64,000 nt of DNA from DAOMNN01 sp050486545 (GCA_050486545.1 JBJHDM010000013.1:1-64000); one strand, 5' to 3'; shown: positions 27,888-36,764, numbered from the stretch's first letter. A program made the numbers and translations. The notes: generated by a model from the sequence alone, not told the origin.

Positions 27888-27928
27888 CGGGTCCGTCTCC
27901 GGGACGAGGGGAAGGTGCCGTGTCGTCT

Positions 27929-29224
27929 TCAGGTGCTTCCGGGGGCTTGTACCACCGGACGAAAATCGCCGTTCCATGGAGCGACCTTGTAGAGCAGCAG
28001 CATGCCGGGAATGGCGAGAAAGAAGCACAGCCAGAAGAAGTCGAACCAGCCGATCCGCTCCACCAACCATCCTGCCGAGGCGTTGATGAAGGTGCGTGGG
28101 ACGGCCATCAGGCTTGTGAACAGGGCGAACTGGGTCGCGGTGTAGGCAGGGTTGGTCGCGCGCGCCATGAAGGCGACGAAAGCGGTCGTACCCAGGCCGG
28201 CACCGAGCGCTTCGCCGGTGATGACCGTCGCCAGGACCAGCAGCCGTCCCGCATCCGACGGAGCGGGGCCGAGCCACGCGAGCCACACGAAGCCGAGGAT
28301 CGTGACCAGTTGCACGAGGCCGAACAGCCACAGTGCGCGGTTGATGCCGAGGCGGACCATCCACAGACCACCGAGAATGCCTCCGATCACCATCGGCCAG
28401 AGTCCGGCGTTCTTGGCGACGATTCCGATGTCGGTCTTGCTGTAGCCCATGTCGAGGTAGAACGGTGTGGCCAGTGCGGTGCAGAGCGAATCGCCGAGCT
28501 TGTACAGGAACACGAAACACAGCACGAGCAGCGCCGACTGGACGCCGTGCCGTCCGAAAAACTCGCGGAAAGGCTCGATGACCGCGTCGCGCAAGGTCCG
28601 TGGTGCGCCGGCGGCCGCGGCAGGCTCGCGCACCATCAGCGTCATCACCAGTCCCGGCACCATGAACAGGGCGGTGATCACGAAGACCTGATCCCACGGA
28701 AGGCGGTCGGCGAGAATCAGCGAGACGGATCCGGGAACCAGTCCGGCAATCCGATAGGCATTGACGTGAATCGCATTGCCCAGGCCCAGTTCCGAATCGG
28801 GAAGGATCTCGCGACGGAAGGCGTCGAGCGCGATGTCCTGCGTCGCGGACAGGAAGGCCAGCGCACTGGTGAGGATGACCACCAGTGCGAGGTGTTCGAC
28901 CGGCGAGAGCTGACCGAGCCAGGCGATCGTCGCGATCAGGCCGATCTGGGACACGAACATCCAGCTGCGCCGCCGGCCCAGCCAGGGCAGGATCCCGTAC
29001 CGGTCGAGCAACGGCGCCCAGAGGAACTTCCACGTATACGGGAACTGGATCAGCGCGAAGGCCCCGATCGTGCGCAGGCTCAAGCCTTCCGTACGCAGCC
29101 AGGCGGGCAGGAGGTTGAGCAGCAGGTAAAGCGGAAGGCCGGACGCGAAGCCGGTGAAGATGCAGATCAGCATCCTGCGGTTGAGCAGGGCTTCGACCCA
29201 GGCTGGGCGGGAAGTACGCGGCAC
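27929..29224 (-). CDS. ampG: AmpG-type muropeptide permease (MFS transporter)
   Basis: Inner-membrane transporter that imports anhydro-muropeptides for cell-wall recycling and, where AmpR/AmpC exist, beta-lactamase signalling. 431 residues with 12 predicted membrane segments. AmpG-type sequence is seen near the N-terminus (GFASGLPLYLLLNLLPAWLR with QFPYTWKFLWAPLLDRY after it). Start is a GTG at 29224; an internal ATG (MLICIFTG) at 29173 is an alternative. No ampD or ampR is adjacent. Confidence 0.88.
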   Translation of the reverse strand: MPRTSRPAWVEALLNRRMLICIFTGFASGLPLYLLLNLLPAWLRTEGLSLRTIGAFALIQFPYTWKFLWAPLLDRYGILPWLGRRRSWMFVSQIGLIATIAWLGQLSPVEHLALVVILTSALAFLSATQDIALDAFRREILPDSELGLGNAIHVNAYRIAGLVPGSVSLILADRLPWDQVFVITALFMVPGLVMTLMVREPAAAAGAPRTLRDAVIEPFREFFGRHGVQSALLVLCFVFLYKLGDSLCTALATPFYLDMGYSKTDIGIVAKNAGLWPMVIGGILGGLWMVRLGINRALWLFGLVQLVTILGFVWLAWLGPAPSDAGRLLVLATVITGEALGAGLGTTAFVAFMARATNPAYTATQFALFTSLMAVPRTFINASAGWLVERIGWFDFFWLCFFLAIPGMLLLYKVAPWNGDFRPVVQAPGST

Positions 29225-29258
29225 TACGAAGGTCCGGAGGCGGTTCGGCGAACCGGCA

Positions 29259-32159
29259 TTATCCCTTTTTCGGCGGCGGGGAGGGGTTGGAGGGTTGCCG
29301 TGCGAAATGGTCGCGAAGAAACGCCTCGGCCTCGGCGGCCGGCATCGGACGGCTGAAATGGAAACCCTGCAGCTCGTCGCACCCCAGCGCCGTCAGGCGG
29401 TCGACCTGTGCGGTTGTCTCGACGCCCTCGGCGACGACCGAGAGACCGAGACTGTGCGCAAGTGAAACGGCAGCCGCGACGATCGCGGCGTCGTTGTCGT
29501 CCTCCTCGAGATCCGATACGAAGGAACGGTCGATCTTCAGACGATCGAGCGGAAACAGCTTCAGGTAGGTCAGCGAGGAATATCCGGTGCCGAAATCGTC
29601 GACGGCAATGCCGACCCCGAGAGACTTGAGCGCCGTGAGCAGGCCGATCGCCTCCTCGGGTTGCTCCATCACGGAACTCTCCGTCAGTTCGAACTCCAGC
29701 AGGTGGGGCGGCAGACCGGTTTCGGAAAGCGCGCGCGCGACACTTTCGGGGAGCCAGGCATTGTGGAGCTGGCGGACCGAGAGGTTCACCGAGATCCGCA
29801 GTTCGCCCAGTCCGAGATCGAGCCATTGGCGTGCTTGCCGACATGCTTCTTCCAGCACCCAGTTGCCGAGTTCGACGATGATGCCGGTCTCCTCCGCGAG
29901 GGGGATGAAGCGATCCGGCGGAATCATCGTGCCATCCGCATCCGTCCAGCGGGCCAGCGCCTCGAATCCGGTCGGGCGGCCGCTTGTCGCGCAGATCAGG
30001 GGCTGGAACCACAGCCGGATCTCCTTGCGCGCGACGGCCCGCCGGAGCTTGGCCTCGAGCTCCAGGCGCTCGGTCGTGGTCCGGTTGAGCTCCTCGGTGA
30101 AGAACTGGTAGTTGGCCCGCCCGAGCGCCTTGGCGTGATACATCGCCGCATCGGCGTTGCGCAGCAGCCCGTTCGGTGTCGTGCTGTCGTCCGGAAACAG
30201 GCTGATGCCGATCGAAGGGGTGGCGTGCAGTTCCATTCCGTTGAGCACATAGGCAGCCGAGAGCTTGCCGAGCAGTCCGGCGGCCACGTGCGCGGTGTCG
30301 CTCGCGCCCGACACGCCCTGCAGCACCACGACGAACTCGTCCCCGCCCAGCCGCGCCACGGTATCGGCTTCACGCACGGCCGTCTTCAGGCGCTGACCGA
30401 CCTGGATCAGCAGATCGTCCCCCACCTGGTGTCCGAGTGAGTCGTTGATGTTCTTGAAGCGGTCGAGATCGAGAAAGAGTACGGCCAGGCACTGGCCGTT
30501 GCGGCGGGCATCGGCGATGGATTGCTCGAGCCGCGCATACAGTGAGAAGCGGTTGGCGAGCCCGGTCAGTGCATCGTGGTGGGCCAGGTGCTGGATGTTC
30601 GCCTCGGCCTGCTTGCGCTCGCTGATGTCGGTGAAGATCGCGATGTAGTGCGTCACCGTTTCGGTATCCTCGTCGCGCACCGTGGCCATCGTGAGCCACC
30701 GCGGATAGATGCCGCCGTCGCCGCGGATGCCGTTGGTCTCGCCCGAAAAACTGCCCTGCTTCAACAGAATGCTCCAGACCGTGTCCGAATCGAGCGTGCA
30801 TTCGCCGGGGCGTGCTTCGCCGCCGGGGACGAAGACCTGGCCGATCGCCTCGTCGGGCCGCACGCCCGTGATCGCGCTGAAGGCGGGGTTGACGGACACG
30901 ATGCGCCGTTCGAGATCCATGATTACGATCGCTTCGGGCGAGTTCTCGAACACCTTGTCGGCGAGGAGCTGGCGCTTTTCCGCCTGGATGCGCTCGGTGA
31001 TGTCGTTGTAGATCGTGACGAAGCCACCCCCTTCGAGCGGCTGACCCTGGATGTGGAGAACGGTGCCATCCGGGCGGATGCGGTCGAACTGATGCGCGCG
31101 CGGATTGCGCGCTCGGTCAAGCAGTCGTTCGGCGATGGCCTCGGGGTCCCCCGGACCGTACTCGCCGCGTCGGGCATTGTAGAGCAGCACCTCGCCCAAT
31201 GGCGGCGGTCCGTGCTCGAAGAGTTCGTCGGGCAGGTCGAGCACGCGTCGAAGTTCGAGATTCGAAGCGAGGATGCGGAGCTCGGGATCGACGAGCGAGA
31301 CGCCGCATGGAATGTTGTCGAGAATCGTCTGCAGGATCCGGTTGCGGCGCTCGAGTTCGATCTCCGACTGCTTCTGAGCGGTGATGTCGGTATAGGTCGT
31401 GATGAAGCCGGCCACCTTTCCGTCCATGTGCATCGGTTCGCCCGCCACCAGGTGAGTGCGCCCGTTCGGCCGTGTGCGCTCGAAACGGTGGGCCTGGAAC
31501 TTGAGGGCCAGCTCGCGTCGCAGGCGGACCAGTTCGGTGGGATCGCCGGTGCCGTACTCGCCACGCTTTGCGGGGACCATGATGAGATCCTCGAACGGTA
31601 CGTTGCGGTACAGGAGTTCGTCGGGCAGTCCCAGGACCTCGCCGAGGGTGTCGTTCCAGTACTGCAGGCGAAGGTGCTCGTCGAACACGCTGATCCCTTG
31701 TGGCAGATGGTTCAGGATCGCCATCAGGTACGCGGTCTGACGCCGCAACTCCTCCTCGATCGCGTACTGAACCGAGATGTCCTGCAGCGTGCCGCTTGCC
31801 CGCAATGGGCGGCCGTCGTCGTCGCGCGACACATGCATCCGCGCCTCGAATCGGCACACCAGTCCGTCCGGCCGCACGGCACGGAAGCTGAACTCGGTAT
31901 CGGTGCCGGACTCGTAGGCGGTCTTGAGCTGTATCCGGATCGGATCGCGGTCGTCCGGATGTACCCGCCGAAAGAATTCGTCGAAGCCGGGAGGTTCGTC
32001 GGGCGGGATGTGAAGCAAACTGCGGAACTCATCCGACCACCAGACCTCTCCGGTCAACAGGTCTCGGGTCCATGCACCGAGCCGGGCGACCTCCAGAATG
32101 TGCCGCAGAACGTCGCGCAGGCGCTCGGCTTCGTCGGGCTTGCGTCGTGGCGGATTCAT
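29259..32159 (-). CDS. Multi-PAS sensor with GGDEF and EAL domains
   Basis: Cyclic di-GMP turnover protein of 966 residues from ATG 32159. Four PAS-type sensor repeats occupy about 20-530 and contain the typical linkers before diguanylate cyclase domains. The GGDEF domain follows, with an intact active site near 605 (LGGDEF) and an RxxD inhibitory site (READ) five residues earlier. The EAL domain (motif EALARW near 732, ELTESSVM, DDFGTGYSSL) also looks intact. It could be bifunctional, with synthesis limited by product inhibition. No membrane segment is obvious, so it is probably cytoplasmic. A longer N-terminus to 32336 is possible but lacks homology-like features. Confidence 0.9.
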   Translation of the reverse strand: MNPPRRKPDEAERLRDVLRHILEVARLGAWTRDLLTGEVWWSDEFRSLLHIPPDEPPGFDEFFRRVHPDDRDPIRIQLKTAYESGTDTEFSFRAVRPDGLVCRFEARMHVSRDDDGRPLRASGTLQDISVQYAIEEELRRQTAYLMAILNHLPQGISVFDEHLRLQYWNDTLGEVLGLPDELLYRNVPFEDLIMVPAKRGEYGTGDPTELVRLRRELALKFQAHRFERTRPNGRTHLVAGEPMHMDGKVAGFITTYTDITAQKQSEIELERRNRILQTILDNIPCGVSLVDPELRILASNLELRRVLDLPDELFEHGPPPLGEVLLYNARRGEYGPGDPEAIAERLLDRARNPRAHQFDRIRPDGTVLHIQGQPLEGGGFVTIYNDITERIQAEKRQLLADKVFENSPEAIVIMDLERRIVSVNPAFSAITGVRPDEAIGQVFVPGGEARPGECTLDSDTVWSILLKQGSFSGETNGIRGDGGIYPRWLTMATVRDEDTETVTHYIAIFTDISERKQAEANIQHLAHHDALTGLANRFSLYARLEQSIADARRNGQCLAVLFLDLDRFKNINDSLGHQVGDDLLIQVGQRLKTAVREADTVARLGGDEFVVVLQGVSGASDTAHVAAGLLGKLSAAYVLNGMELHATPSIGISLFPDDSTTPNGLLRNADAAMYHAKALGRANYQFFTEELNRTTTERLELEAKLRRAVARKEIRLWFQPLICATSGRPTGFEALARWTDADGTMIPPDRFIPLAEETGIIVELGNWVLEEACRQARQWLDLGLGELRISVNLSVRQLHNAWLPESVARALSETGLPPHLLEFELTESSVMEQPEEAIGLLTALKSLGVGIAVDDFGTGYSSLTYLKLFPLDRLKIDRSFVSDLEEDDNDAAIVAAAVSLAHSLGLSVVAEGVETTAQVDRLTALGCDELQGFHFSRPMPAAEAEAFLRDHFARQPSNPSPPPKKG

Positions 32160-32435
32160 CGAGCGGACCCGGCCCGGGGCGGGGTCGGACGAATGGCTTG
32201 CGAGGTGGCGAACGGCGCCGGTCGCCGCATCGTGTCCCTGCTGCGTACGATGATCACGTGATGGATTCCCCCGCTTCGAAGTGACAAGGGTCGTGGTTTC
32301 CGCTGCACCGTGCCGAACGTACGCAGGGAAACCCATTCTTGAGACGGTCGTCGAAATGGCGTCGGCATTCGACCGAATAGCTGTGATTTTGCCCCTTTAC
32401 AACCGCGGCGCGCAACGATACGGTTGCGTATGGAC

Positions 32436-32464
32436 TTGATTGCCGCATCCGGGCAGTCGAGAAT
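32436..32464 (+). promoter_or_regulatory. Possible promoter of the 105-residue orphan gene
   Basis: TTGATT (32436-32441) and GAGAAT (32459-32464) are separated by 17 bases; each matches 4 of 6 consensus positions. They lie about 40 bases before the GTG start. Confidence 0.3.
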
Positions 32465-32493
32465 GCGGTTTTACGCAAGACCCTGTCGAGATC

Positions 32494-32499
32494 AAGGAG
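32494..32499 (+). promoter_or_regulatory. Ribosome binding site AAGGAG
   Basis: Canonical AAGGAG six bases before GTG 32506. It decides the GTG start over the upstream in-frame ATG at 32440. Confidence 0.7.
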
Positions 32500-32505
32500 A
32501 TCATT

Positions 32506-32823
32506 GTGAGCCACGCCGTTACCGTTTCGTTCGGCCCCTCGAGGGATTACGAGATCATGTTGCACGAGGACGAGTTCAAGTCCATGGATCGGGACCGCGC
32601 GCGCGCGTGGCTGGCGAAGGAGTTCGAGGACATGGAATGCTCGCCGTCGAATCCGATGGGCAAGATCCTGGTTCTCGACATGATCCTGAACGTCGCGAAG
32701 TACGGTGGCGAGGAGCGCTTCAAGGAAGGCGCCGAATGGGCCAGGAGTTTTGCGCTGGCGGTGGCGGGAGCCCTGCAGCGCGAGGCCGTGCGAGTCGACG
32801 TCGCGAACTTCGTCGTCGGTTGA
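32506..32823 (+). CDS. Small conserved-looking protein of unknown function
   Basis: 105 residues, MSHAVTVSFGPSRDYEIML at the N-terminus, acidic and helical in character, with no cysteine cluster, membrane segment or signal peptide. A DMILNVAKYGGEERFKEGAEW segment cut at W suggests a compact amphipathic fold. I do not recognise the family. Reality is supported by an ideal Shine-Dalgarno at optimal spacing, codon use like its neighbours, and a strong hairpin right after the stop. It is flanked by the GGDEF-EAL gene (divergent) and metW (convergent), so it is a single-gene transcript. Confidence 0.7.
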   Translation: MSHAVTVSFGPSRDYEIMLHEDEFKSMDRDRARAWLAKEFEDMECSPSNPMGKILVLDMILNVAKYGGEERFKEGAEWARSFALAVAGALQREAVRVDVANFVVG

Positions 32824-32830
32824 GTGTGCT

Positions 32831-32861
32831 CGAACCGGACCCGTGAGGCGGGTCCGGTTCG
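32831..32861. terminator. Perfect 13-bp hairpin between orphan gene and metW
   Basis: CGAACCGGACCCG (32831-32843) pairs perfectly with CGGGTCCGGTTCG (32849-32861) around a 5-nt loop. It fills the gap between the convergent stop codons and so can serve both transcripts. No T-run is present on either side. Confidence 0.6.
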
Positions 32862-33455
32862 TCACCCGTGGCGACCGAGCCGATAGACGGCCACGCTCGC
32901 CAGGAAATTCGGTTCCTCCAGTACAAGCTTTCCTTCGTCGAACGCCAGCCGTTCGCGGATCGCGATTCCATTGACCTCGCACAGCGCTTCGAAGTCGGAG
33001 ATCGTGAAGAAGCGCACATTCGGGGTATTGAACCATTGATGTGGCAGGCTTTCCGAAACCGGCATACGGCCGTTCAGGATGCTCTGCCGATGACGCCAGT
33101 AGCCGAAGTTCGGAAAGCTCACCACGGCTTCGCGACCCACCCGGAGCATTTCCGTGAGGATCCCTTGGGTATTGTGGATGGCTTGCAGCGACAGGCTCAT
33201 GATCACGTGATCGAAGAACCCGTCTTCGAAACCCGCCAGCCCTTTCTCCAGATCGACCTGAATGACGTTGATTCCATTGGCCACGCACGCGACCAGGTGG
33301 TCGGGGTCGTTCTCGACGCCATAGCCCTGTACCTGCCGGACTTCGACGAGGTGCTTCAGCAGGCTGCCGTCGCCGCAACCCAGGTCGAGCACCTTCTCGC
33401 CGGGCTCGATCCACTCGCTGATGACTTCGTAATCGTATCGATAGGGCGTGTTCAT
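32862..33455 (-). CDS. metW: MetW, methionine biosynthesis methyltransferase-fold protein
   Basis: 197-residue SAM-binding-fold protein that partners MetX in homoserine acylation in many proteobacteria. Start ATG 33455 (MNTPYRYDYEVI) overlaps the metX stop (ATGA). Seen: the class I motif KVLDLGCGDGSLLKHL (about 20-35) and conserved VIMSLSLQAIHNT. MetW has been reported to be needed together with MetX for activity in some bacteria. A hairpin follows the stop. Confidence 0.93.
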   Translation of the reverse strand: MNTPYRYDYEVISEWIEPGEKVLDLGCGDGSLLKHLVEVRQVQGYGVENDPDHLVACVANGINVIQVDLEKGLAGFEDGFFDHVIMSLSLQAIHNTQGILTEMLRVGREAVVSFPNFGYWRHRQSILNGRMPVSESLPHQWFNTPNVRFFTISDFEALCEVNGIAIRERLAFDEGKLVLEEPNFLASVAVYRLGRHG

Positions 33456-34579
33456 GACGGGATTCTTTCGAAGTAACGGTGGAGCACCGCGTGGTAGTGC
33501 GGGTCGTCGAGCAGGAAGGAGTCGTGGCCGGCAGCGCATTCGATCTCCGCATACGACACGTTGCGGCGGTTGTGCAGCAGGGCGTAGACGATCTCGCGGC
33601 TACGCGCGGGGGCGAAACGCCAGTCGGTCGTGAACGAAACGACCAGGAAGTCGGCCGTGGACCGTGCGAGTGCCGCTGCGAGGTTGCCGCCATGTTCGAA
33701 CGCCGGGTCGAAGTAGTCGAGGGCCTTGGTGGTCAGCAAGTAGGTATTGGCATCGAAGTGTCCGGCGAACTTGTCACCCTGGTAGCGCAGGTAGGACTCG
33801 ATCTCGAACTCGACGTCGTAGCTGTACACCGCCTTGCCGTGCCGGAAGCTGCGGCCGAATTTCTCAGCCATCGAGTCGTCCGAAAGATAGGTGATGTGGC
33901 CGAGCATGCGGGCAAGCTTCAGTCCGCGCGAGGGGACGACGCCGTGCTCGTAGTAGTGCCCGCCGTGAAAGTCCGGATCGGTCAGGATCGCCTGGCGCGC
34001 GACCTCGTTGAACGCGATGTTCTGCGCCGTCAGCTTCGGGGCCGATGCGATCGCCACTGCATGCGCGATCCGGCCCGGGTACTGCAATGTCCATGACACG
34101 GCCTGCATCCCTCCCAGGCTGCCGCCGACGACGGCTGCGAAGCGCTCGATACCGAGATGGTCAGCCAATCGTGCCTGCGCACCGACCCAGTCTTCGACCG
34201 TGACGAAGGGAAAGTCCGCGCCCCAGTGGCGGCCGGTTTCGGGATTGATCGAACGCGGTCCGGTCGAGCCGAAGCAGCCACCCAGGTTGTTGACGCCGAT
34301 GACGAAGAACCGGCGCGTGTCGAGCGGTTTGCCCGGCCCCACGAGGTTGTCCCACCAGCCGATACTGGCCGGATCGTCGGCGTGAACACCGGCAACGTGA
34401 TGCGAGCCCGATAGGGCGTGGCAGACGAGCACGGCGTTGGTGCGCGCAGCATTGAGCTGGCCGTAGGTCTCGTAGACCAGCTCGAAGCCGGGCAGTACGC
34501 CGCCGCTCCTGAGGCGGAAGGGTTCGGTGAATCGTGCCACTTGGGGCGTGACCACACCGACGGATTGGGGTTGCGTCAT
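33452..34579 (-). CDS. metX: Homoserine O-acyltransferase MetX
   Basis: Alpha/beta-hydrolase-fold enzyme that activates homoserine for methionine synthesis. 375 residues from ATG 34579 (MTQPQSVGVVTPQ). The nucleophile elbow VGGSLGGMQ has S154; the C-terminal histidine motif AGHDSFLLD is present. Whether it uses acetyl- or succinyl-CoA cannot be settled here; proteobacterial MetX proteins are often succinyltransferases. It is translationally coupled to metW and preceded by a full promoter, SAM-II riboswitch and terminator, so it should be repressed when SAM is plentiful. Confidence 0.95.
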   Translation of the reverse strand: MTQPQSVGVVTPQVARFTEPFRLRSGGVLPGFELVYETYGQLNAARTNAVLVCHALSGSHHVAGVHADDPASIGWWDNLVGPGKPLDTRRFFVIGVNNLGGCFGSTGPRSINPETGRHWGADFPFVTVEDWVGAQARLADHLGIERFAAVVGGSLGGMQAVSWTLQYPGRIAHAVAIASAPKLTAQNIAFNEVARQAILTDPDFHGGHYYEHGVVPSRGLKLARMLGHITYLSDDSMAEKFGRSFRHGKAVYSYDVEFEIESYLRYQGDKFAGHFDANTYLLTTKALDYFDPAFEHGGNLAAALARSTADFLVVSFTTDWRFAPARSREIVYALLHNRRNVSYAEIECAAGHDSFLLDDPHYHAVLHRYFERIPS

Positions 34580-34598
34580 GATGTCCGTTCGTAAACTG

Positions 34599-34632
34599 AA
34601 AAACCCAGCCGGCATCAAAACGCGGACTGGGT
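34599..34632 (-). terminator. Rho-independent terminator in the metX leader
   Basis: On the minus strand ACCCAG (34632-34627) pairs with CTGGGT (34608-34603), with further G-U and C-G pairs inside, followed by a five-T run ending at 34599. It lies just after the SAM-II element and 20 bases before metX. This is the expected arrangement for riboswitch-controlled attenuation. Confidence 0.7.
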
Positions 34633-34634
34633 CG

Positions 34635-34690
34635 CCCTCGCTTTAGCCGGATTTATTGAGCGCCCGCAAGCTGTGGTTCAAATCAGCGCT
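34635..34690 (-). ncRNA. SAM-II riboswitch
   Basis: About 56 bases on the minus strand match the SAM-II consensus in order: AGCGC (P1 5' arm), TGATTT, AACC, TTGC, GCGCT (P1 3' arm, 34663-34659), AATAAAT, GCTAAA and GAGGG. These are the conserved pseudoknot-forming blocks of the SAM-II class, which is found upstream of metX/metA-type genes in proteobacteria. It binds S-adenosylmethionine and would switch off metX-metW. The promoter just upstream places the transcript start at the aptamer 5' end. Confidence 0.88.
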
Positions 34691-34699
34691 GTCGAACGC

Positions 34700-34727
34700 A
34701 GTTTACGCCGCGTCGTGCAAAAGTCAA
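34700..34727 (-). promoter_or_regulatory. metX promoter
   Basis: TTGACT (34727-34722) and TAAACT (34705-34700) are separated by 16 bases. The predicted start, about 34693, falls at the first bases of the SAM-II aptamer. It lies in the short gap after the ptsI stop. Confidence 0.65.
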
Positions 34728-34750
34728 ATGTCGGGGGTGCCGACGATCGC

Positions 34751-36481
34751 TCAGTTGCCGAGGCGCATGACGGCGTCGCGCACCTTGCTTTGTTCGTCCA
34801 TGCGCAGGATGCGTTGCACGCGCGGTGCCAGCTCGCCGAGGTCGGCGCGCAGGATCTGCTGCTTGATTTCCAGGATGTTGGCCGGGTGCATCGAGAAATG
34901 ACGCAACCCCATTCCCAGCAGGAGCCGGGTATAGGCCGGATCTCCGGCCATCTCTCCGCAGACCGAGACAGGCATGCCGAACCGTGCGCCGGCCTGGAGA
35001 GTGCCGCCAATGAGCCTGAGCACGGCCGGATGAAGGGGGTCGTAGAGATGGACCACCGCCTCGTCCGAACGGTCGATCGCTAGGGTGTACTGGATCAGGT
35101 CGTTCGTTCCGATCGACAGGAACGATACGCGTCGGATGAACATCCCCAGCGCCAGCGCAGCCGCCGGGATCTCGATCATCGCCCCGATCTCGATGGTTTC
35201 GTCGAAGGCGATGCGCTGGGCGCGCAGTTCGGCGCGGGCCCGGTCGACCAGACTCAGGGTCTGGTCGATTTCCTTGGCATGGGCCAGCATTGGAATCATG
35301 ATCCGCAAGGTGCCGTGGACCGAGGCGCGCAACAATGCGCGCAGCTGGGTCAGGAACATCTGCGGTTCGGAAAGCGAGTAACGGATGGCGCGCAAACCCA
35401 GCGCAGGGTTCGGCTCGAAGCGCGTGCCGGCGTTGTTGAGCGCCTTGTCCGCACCGACGTCGAAGGTCCGGATCGTGACCGGCTTGCCAGGCAGGGCCTT
35501 GACAACGGCCCGATAGGCTTCGTACTGCTCGTCCTCGTCGGGCAACGCATCGCGTCCGATGAACAGGAACTCGGTCCGATACAAGCCGACCCCATCCGCA
35601 TTGACCGCGCGGATCTGCCCGATGTCCTGCGGACCCTCGATGTTTGCCAGCAAGTGGATCGGTTCGCCGTCGAGCGTGGTCGCCTGGTGATCCTTCAGAC
35701 GGTTGAGCTTCGAGCGTTCGAGCTCCAGCTCCGTCCGTCGCAGGCGATACTCCTGGACGATCTGGGGGTCGGGTCCGACGATGACCACGCCGCGGGTGCC
35801 GTCGATGATCAGTAGTTCGTCTTCCTCGACCAGATGGCGGATATGGTGGAGGCCGACCACGGCCGGAATCGAGAGGCTTCGCGCGACGATGGCCGTGTGA
35901 CTGGTCGGGCCGCCGACGTCGGTGACGAAGCCGGAAATGTTGTGGTCGCGAAAACCGATCGTGTCGGAAGGCGAAAGATCGTGCGCGACGACGATCGTGC
36001 CAAGCCCGTCGCGGCGCTTGGGCGGAAGATGGCCGGGATGGCCGAGCAGGACCTTGACGAGCCGCTCGACGACCTGCACGACGTCGGCCTTGCGTTCGCG
36101 CAGATAGGGGTCTTCGATCTGTTCGAACTGCTCGATGAGGTGCTCCATCTGCTGTACGAGTGCCCACTCGGCGTTGCAGCGGCGCTCCTTGACCAGCGTC
36201 TGCGCGGCGTCGATCAGCATCGGATCGGCGAGCATCATCATCTGCAGGTCGACGAAGGCGCCGACCTCGCTATGCGCCTGCCCCGCCGTAGCCGCAGCCT
36301 TGAGACCGACCAGTTCGCCCTGTACGGTCGCGACCGCATCGCCGAGCCGCTCGAGCTCCTCGTCGACATGACGCTCGGCGACGTGATAGTGGCTCACCTC
36401 GAGCAAGGCATGCGAAACGAGATGGACATGGCCGATCGCGATGCCCTGAGAGACCGGGAGCCCGTGAATCGTGAACGGCAT
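34751..36481 (-). CDS. ptsI: Phosphoenolpyruvate-protein phosphotransferase (PTS enzyme I)
   Basis: Enzyme I, which takes phosphate from PEP and passes it to HPr. 576 residues, normal length, no GAF domain, so not the PtsP (nitrogen) form. The phospho-histidine is H195 in GGPTSHTAIVARS. The PEP-binding TIM-barrel part includes RTEFLFIGRDALPDEDEQ and the catalytic cysteine region PVSVCGEMAGDP. It is downstream of ptsH and the EIIA gene in one minus-strand cluster, with 6-7 base gaps. No sugar-specific EIIB/EIIC is present, so the chain is probably regulatory. Confidence 0.95.
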   Translation of the reverse strand: MPFTIHGLPVSQGIAIGHVHLVSHALLEVSHYHVAERHVDEELERLGDAVATVQGELVGLKAAATAGQAHSEVGAFVDLQMMMLADPMLIDAAQTLVKERRCNAEWALVQQMEHLIEQFEQIEDPYLRERKADVVQVVERLVKVLLGHPGHLPPKRRDGLGTIVVAHDLSPSDTIGFRDHNISGFVTDVGGPTSHTAIVARSLSIPAVVGLHHIRHLVEEDELLIIDGTRGVVIVGPDPQIVQEYRLRRTELELERSKLNRLKDHQATTLDGEPIHLLANIEGPQDIGQIRAVNADGVGLYRTEFLFIGRDALPDEDEQYEAYRAVVKALPGKPVTIRTFDVGADKALNNAGTRFEPNPALGLRAIRYSLSEPQMFLTQLRALLRASVHGTLRIMIPMLAHAKEIDQTLSLVDRARAELRAQRIAFDETIEIGAMIEIPAAALALGMFIRRVSFLSIGTNDLIQYTLAIDRSDEAVVHLYDPLHPAVLRLIGGTLQAGARFGMPVSVCGEMAGDPAYTRLLLGMGLRHFSMHPANILEIKQQILRADLGELAPRVQRILRMDEQSKVRDAVMRLGN

Positions 36482-36487
36482 CGAACC

Positions 36488-36757
36488 TTACTCCTCTTCG
36501 CCGAAGCGGTCCGAGATCAGCTCGAGCAAGGCCGTCAGGGCCTCGTCGGCGTCCGGTCCTTCGGTATCGATGGCGACGGTCGAGCCCTTGGAAGCGGCCA
36601 GCATCATGACGCCCATGATGCTCTTCGCATTGACCCGACGGCCGTTGCGTTCGAGCCAGATCTGCGACGCGAAGCCGGTGGCGGTCTGGGTGAGTTTGGC
36701 CGACGCCCGTGCGTGCAGTCCCAGCTTGTTCACGATCTCGGCTTCTGCGCGTGGCAT
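36488..36757 (-). CDS. ptsH: Phosphocarrier protein HPr
   Basis: 89-residue phosphocarrier. The active histidine lies in NKLGLHARASAKL (H15) and the regulatory serine region is KSIMGVMMLAASKGS (Ser46-type), as targeted by HPr kinase. It receives phosphate from PtsI and passes it to the EIIA encoded seven bases upstream. Normal HPr length and fold. Confidence 0.96.
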   Translation of the reverse strand: MPRAEAEIVNKLGLHARASAKLTQTATGFASQIWLERNGRRVNAKSIMGVMMLAASKGSTVAIDTEGPDADEALTALLELISDRFGEEE

Positions 36758-36764
36758 CCCTTCC

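Larger units (their letters stand above)
32160..32505. other. Divergent intergenic region
   Basis: About 346 bases between the GGDEF-EAL gene and the small orphan gene. It contains an inverted repeat CGCAAC/GTTGCG (32411-32428), the palindrome ATCACGTGAT (32253-32262), and the possible promoter of the downstream gene. If the GGDEF-EAL protein starts at 32336 the gap is shorter. No coding frame is credible on the plus strand. Confidence 0.5.

Noticed and set aside
32253..32262. Palindrome ATCACGTGAT as a third parS site
   Set aside because: Shares only CACGTG with parS; the TTTC/GAAA arms are absent.
33201..33212. Palindrome GATCACGTGATC inside metW as a parS site
   Set aside because: Lacks parS arms and lies in coding sequence; explained by codons.
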